Below, piece by piece: positions 60,750 through 64,000 of a stretch of 64,000 nucleotides of DNA (position 1 is its first letter; each line of letters starts with the position of its first letter). The notes beneath the pieces were generated by a model. That model worked only from the letters and a program-made list of their open reading frames with translations. It did no database searches and had not been told where the DNA came from. This stretch comes from Blastomonas sp. AAP53 (lineage in GTDB: Bacteria > Pseudomonadota > Alphaproteobacteria > Sphingomonadales > Sphingomonadaceae). Made by a program: the position numbers and the translations under genes. The stretch spans positions 496,001-560,000 of the forward strand of contig NZ_ANFZ01000009.1 in assembly GCF_000331245.1 (NCBI RefSeq). Reading direction: 5' to 3'.

Positions 60750-62504
60750 TTGCTGAAAAAAGCGCTGATCATCGCCTGCGGAGCGACTCTCCTTTCGAGC
60801 CAGCCCGCTTTCGCCGAGGTTTCGTCGTACAGCTATTTCGCGACGCGGGTCGCCAAGACACAGGTGCCCGAGCAACTGTCTTCGCCGGACCGCCAATATT
60901 ATGCCGAGGTGTTCGGCGCGATCCGGGGACAGAACTGGGCGCGGGCGAAGGAATTGCTCGACAGCCGCGACAAGGGCCTGCTGCACGAGATTGCGCGCGC
61001 CGAGCTGTATCTGGCCGCCAGTTCGCCTCGGGTGGAAATGGGGCCGCTGCTCAGTCTGCTCAACGCAGCGCCGGAACTGCCGCATGCCGAACGGCTGGCG
61101 ACGCTTGCCACCAAGCGCGGCGCCACCATCCTGCCCGATCGCCCGCAGACTGTTCGGATGGCCAGCTTTGCAGGGCTCACCCGCCGCGGCAAGCCGCGCA
61201 GCGTCGCCGATGGCACGGTGCCGGCGACGCTCGCCGCCCAGATCCAGGAACGGATTGTTGCTGATGATCCTGCAGGCGCTGCAGCCGTGCTGTCCAGCCA
61301 GCTCGACCTCCTGAGCGCCCATGCCCGCACCGAGCTGCAGCAGCGGGTGGCATGGTCCTATTATCTGGAAAACCGCGATTCCGAAGCTCTGGCGATGGCG
61401 CGTGCCGCGACATCCGGTGCAGGCGAATGGCTGGGCGAGGCGCATTGGACCGCTGGCCTTGCCGCATGGCGGCTGGGCGATTGCGCGTCTGCCCTGCAAG
61501 GATTTGAAGGCGCCGCCGCCAATGCCTGGAACGAGGAACAGCGCGCGGCAGGCTATTACTGGGCCTCGCGTGCAGCCACGCGCTGCCGCCGGCCCGATCT
61601 GGTGCAGGCCAATCTACGCTCCGCCAGCCAGTATGGCGAGACGCTGTATGGCGTGCTGGCCGCCGAGCAGATGGGCATGAGCGCTGCCGCGTTGCGCGCG
61701 GCCGATTTCAACGATCTCGACTGGAAGCAGCTGAAAGACCGGCCCAATGTCCGCCGCGCGATCGCGCTGGGCCAGATTGGCGAAGCGACGCTGGCCGACC
61801 AGGTGCTGCGGCACGAGGCGCAGATTGCCGGTGACCAGTCGCACGATGCGCTGCTTCGCCTGGCACGCGATTTGTCGATGCCGCAGACCCAGATGTGGCT
61901 CGCACACAACGGGCCGCAGGGCAGCCGTCCGGACAGCTTTGCCCGCTTCCCGTCGCCGCGCTGGGTGCCGCAGGATGGCTGGCGCGTCGATCCGGCGCTG
62001 GTCTATGCGCACACCCTGCAGGAATCGAATTTCCGCAGCGATGCGCGCAGCCCTGCAGATGCACGCGGGCTGATGCAGGTTCGCCCCGGCACCGCGCAGG
62101 ACATGGCCCGGGCACGCGGCCAGTCGCTCGATGCCGGCGACCTCTACCAGCCCACGGTCAATCTCGAATATGGCCAGCGTTATCTGGAATTCCTCAACAC
62201 CCGGCCCGAAACCCAGGGGCTGCTGCCCAAGATCATCGCCGCCTACAACGCAGGGCCCCTGCCCGTCAGTCGCTGGAACGAAAAGGTGCGCGACAATGGC
62301 GATCCGCTCCTTTTCATCGAATCGATCCCCTATTGGGAAACCCGCGCCTATGTCGGCATCATCCTGCGCAACTACTGGATGTACGAAAAACAGGCGGGCG
62401 TGAACTCCAAGAGCGCCACCGGGCTGGCGCAGGGCATGTGGCCGCGTTTTCCGCACGCTGGCGGCATCGAGCTAGTTCGGTTGAACACCGTGCAGAACAA
62501 CTGA
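60750..62504 (+). CDS. Soluble lytic transglycosylase (Slt family)
   Basis: This 584-residue protein has a signal peptide (MLKKALIIACGATLLSSQPAFAEV). A long alpha-helical superhelix (about 30-390; YEEQRAAGYYWASRAATRCR-like TPR region) leads to a C-terminal SLT domain (about 415-560) with the catalytic Glu in HTLQESNFRSDARS (E425), GLMQVRPGTAQDM and NLEYGQRYLE. It cleaves peptidoglycan to 1,6-anhydro-MurNAc products in the periplasm. The start is TTG 60750, 4 nt after the UDG-fold gene; coupling is likely although the functions differ. Confidence 0.95.
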   Translation: MLKKALIIACGATLLSSQPAFAEVSSYSYFATRVAKTQVPEQLSSPDRQYYAEVFGAIRGQNWARAKELLDSRDKGLLHEIARAELYLAASSPRVEMGPLLSLLNAAPELPHAERLATLATKRGATILPDRPQTVRMASFAGLTRRGKPRSVADGTVPATLAAQIQERIVADDPAGAAAVLSSQLDLLSAHARTELQQRVAWSYYLENRDSEALAMARAATSGAGEWLGEAHWTAGLAAWRLGDCASALQGFEGAAANAWNEEQRAAGYYWASRAATRCRRPDLVQANLRSASQYGETLYGVLAAEQMGMSAAALRAADFNDLDWKQLKDRPNVRRAIALGQIGEATLADQVLRHEAQIAGDQSHDALLRLARDLSMPQTQMWLAHNGPQGSRPDSFARFPSPRWVPQDGWRVDPALVYAHTLQESNFRSDARSPADARGLMQVRPGTAQDMARARGQSLDAGDLYQPTVNLEYGQRYLEFLNTRPETQGLLPKIIAAYNAGPLPVSRWNEKVRDNGDPLLFIESIPYWETRAYVGIILRNYWMYEKQAGVNSKSATGLAQGMWPRFPHAGGIELVRLNTVQNN

Positions 62505-62510
62505 AACGCC

Positions 62511-63038
62511 ATGCCGATTGACGAATCCCGGGCCTTCAAGCCGATCAACATCGCGCTGCTGACCATATCGGACACGCGCACCGCAGCCGATGACACCTCG
62601 GGCGACATCCTGGCCGGGTTGATCACCGGCAAGGGCCACCGGCTCATCACCCGCGCGATCGAGCGCGACGATGTCGAGCGGCTGGTGGTGCGGCTGAACA
62701 ACTGGATCGATGACCCCGAAATCGATGCGATCATCTCCACCGGTGGCACCGGCCTGACCGGGCGCGACATCACGCCCGAAGCGCTCGACCGGGTGAAGGA
62801 AAAGGACATTCCGGGCTTTGGCGAGCTGTTCCGCTGGCTCAGTTACCAGACCATCGGCACCAGCACCGTGCAATCGCGCGCCTGTGCAGTGCTCTCGCGC
62901 GGCACCTATATCTTCGCGCTGCCCGGATCGAACGGCGCGGTCAAGGATGGCTGGAATGGCATTCTCAACGAACAGCTCGACAGCCGCAACCGGCCCTGCA
63001 ACTTCATCGAACTGATGCCCAGGCTGCGCGAAACATAA
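62511..63038 (+). CDS. moaB: Molybdenum cofactor biosynthesis protein MoaB
   Basis: This 175-residue MoaB/MogA-type protein has NIALLTISDTRTAADDTSGDILA, the molybdopterin-binding AIISTGGTGLTGRDITPEALDRV and the C-terminal FALPGSNGAVKDGWNGILNEQLD. It adenylates molybdopterin before molybdenum insertion. It starts 6 nt after the Slt stop. It is convergent with the antiporter gene on the right; no terminator is visible in the 16 nt between. Confidence 0.96.
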   Translation: MPIDESRAFKPINIALLTISDTRTAADDTSGDILAGLITGKGHRLITRAIERDDVERLVVRLNNWIDDPEIDAIISTGGTGLTGRDITPEALDRVKEKDIPGFGELFRWLSYQTIGTSTVQSRACAVLSRGTYIFALPGSNGAVKDGWNGILNEQLDSRNRPCNFIELMPRLRET

Positions 63039-63054
63039 GCGCCCAGCGGCTCTG

Positions 63055-64000
63055 CTATCCCTGTTCAGCGGCGTCTGGCGGCAGCGGTGTCTGCACCGCC
63101 GCACCGATGCCCAGCTTCCTTGCCACCCATTTCATGCTCGGGCCCTGGATCACGCTGGACAGCAGCACCACGAAAAACACGATGTTGAAGATCGTGAACG
63201 CCCCCGGCACGCCTGCGACCATCGGGAAGGTCGCCAGCACGATCGGTACCGCTCCGCGCAACCCTGCCCATGACACGAACAGCTTCTTGCGCCAGTCGAG
63301 CGAGCGGAACGGGGCAAGGCAGATGAACACGCTCACCGGGCGTGCCACCAGCATCAGCACGAAGGTGATGCCAAGGCCTCGGACGATCACGTCCATCAGA
63401 TTGCTGGGGGCTACCAGCAGGCCCAAGGTCAGGAACATCACCACCTGCCCAAGCCAGGCCAGTCCATCCTGAAAGGTCGATATGATCTGCCGCGCGTCAT
63501 AGCTGCGGTTGCCGGCGACCAGGCCTGCGACATAGGCCGCCAGAAACCCATTGCCGCCGATGACTTCGGCAAGGCCATAGGCGATCAGGGCGGCGGCGAT
63601 CGAGACGACGAACGCCAGCCCGCTAGCCCGGTAGGCGCGACGCTTGAGAAGCTCGGGCAGCAGCCACCCCAGCCCCAGCCCGATGACGGCCCCCATCGCC
63701 ATCTGGCCGCCGAAACTGGGCAACAGGCTGAGCGGCGACGCACCCGGTTGCGCAATGAACAGCAAGGCCGCACCAACCATGAAAATCGCCATCGGGTCAT
63801 TGGTGCCCGATTCAAGTTCGATCAACGCTGGCACATCGCCGCCCAGGTCCAGCCCTGTGGAACGCAGGATCGCAAATACCGCCGCCGCATCGGTCGACGC
63901 CACGACCGAACCCAGCAAGAAGCCCTGAAACCAGCTGAAATCGAGCAGCATGACCGCAGCAAAGCCGGTAATCACCGCGCTGATCAGCACCCCGAACGTC
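63055..64000 (-). CDS. NhaP2/CvrA-type cation/proton antiporter, partial (5' end beyond the window)
   Basis: The frame is open through the right edge, so about 315 residues of the C-terminal part are seen. GSVVASTDAAAVFAILRS, ELESGTNDPMAIFMVGAAL (ND motif) and WAGLRGAVPIVLATFPMV identify a CPA1-family NhaP2/CvrA antiporter. Many hydrophobic helices are present. It probably exports K+ or Na+ in exchange for protons. A cytoplasmic TrkA_C domain, usual in NhaP2, is absent: the protein ends soon after the last helix (LGIGAAVQTPLPPDAAEQG). Confidence 0.9.
   Translation of the reverse strand, partial: TFGVLISAVITGFAAVMLLDFSWFQGFLLGSVVASTDAAAVFAILRSTGLDLGGDVPALIELESGTNDPMAIFMVGAALLFIAQPGASPLSLLPSFGGQMAMGAVIGLGLGWLLPELLKRRAYRASGLAFVVSIAAALIAYGLAEVIGGNGFLAAYVAGLVAGNRSYDARQIISTFQDGLAWLGQVVMFLTLGLLVAPSNLMDVIVRGLGITFVLMLVARPVSVFICLAPFRSLDWRKKLFVSWAGLRGAVPIVLATFPMVAGVPGAFTIFNIVFFVVLLSSVIQGPSMKWVARKLGIGAAVQTPLPPDAAEQG

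Overview
The window is 64 kb of dense, high-GC bacterial chromosome from an alphaproteobacterium, most probably a member of the Sphingomonadales (Sphingomonas/Sphingobium/Blastomonas-like). This assignment is an inference from several features: a 5-aminolevulinate synthase for the C4 haem route, the gene orders argH-lipoprotein-lysA and lpoA-rsmI-yraN-gshB, a cisplatin-type DNA ligase paired with its exonuclease, bufferin-type copper-peptide genes, and palindromic repeats that translate as peptides like CPERSR. Almost everything is chromosomal housekeeping. No phage, plasmid, insertion sequence or CRISPR array was seen. One tRNA gene (tRNA-Val, anticodon TAC) is present and no rRNA.

Layout. 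At 1-2.4 kb, on the minus strand, is a bufferin-type RiPP operon (bufA precursor, bufB DUF692 oxidase, bufC DUF2063 partner, DoxX protein cut by the window edge) behind a GTAACC-N16-CGAAT promoter-like motif. At 2.5-4.7 kb is groES-groEL with a perfect CIRCE operator. At 4.7-7 kb are an isonitrile-hydratase-like DJ-1/PfpI protein and an anchored metallo-beta-lactamase-fold protein separated by a perfect 21-bp inverted repeat. At 7.1-13.6 kb are polA, a cation/proton antiporter, pheA, a membrane-anchored cytochrome c and a DUF2721 protein. At 13.7-15.6 kb is a three-gene, mutually overlapping operon with a 55-residue peptide and two related proteins of unknown function. This is the least explained locus in the window.

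At 15.7-20.9 kb are two thioesterases, a short CysG-like protein, lysA, an LptM-like lipoprotein, argH and a TlpA-like thioredoxin. At 21.2-24.9 kb are tRNA-Val and rph-rdgB-hemW-xerC. At 25-29.1 kb are dedA-gshB-yraN-rsmI, divergent from an LpoA-like gene. At 29.2-35.4 kb are transaldolase, topA, dprA, plsY and murI. At 35.6-40.7 kb are hemA (ALAS), a cytochrome b561-YceI fusion, and the exonuclease/ligase pair. At 40.7-42.6 kb is btaA-btaB for betaine lipid. At 42.8-44.9 kb is a fasciclin protein with an ECF sigma/anti-sigma pair.

At 44.9-50.7 kb are a threonine/serine dehydratase and a polyamine cluster (carboxyspermidine dehydrogenase, alpha/beta hydrolase, carboxynorspermidine decarboxylase, ornithine decarboxylase) with a structured leader before the last gene. 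At 50.8-51.7 kb are tandem MAPEG proteins. At 51.7-59.9 kb is a long minus-strand run: RNA m5U methyltransferase, Nnr, lipoprotein, ilvD, N-formylglutamate amidohydrolase, ispE and ETF:ubiquinone oxidoreductase. At 60-63 kb are a UDG-fold protein, a lytic transglycosylase and moaB. A second antiporter runs off the right edge.

Common themes are metal and redox stress (bufferin, groESL, TlpA, cytochromes, YceI, fasciclin), envelope building (LpoA, Slt, PlsY, MurI, BtaAB, LptM-like), and heavy use of 1-30 bp start/stop overlaps that suggest translational coupling. Palindromic repeat units recur between genes, over ribosome-binding sites and in frame inside ispE and hemW.
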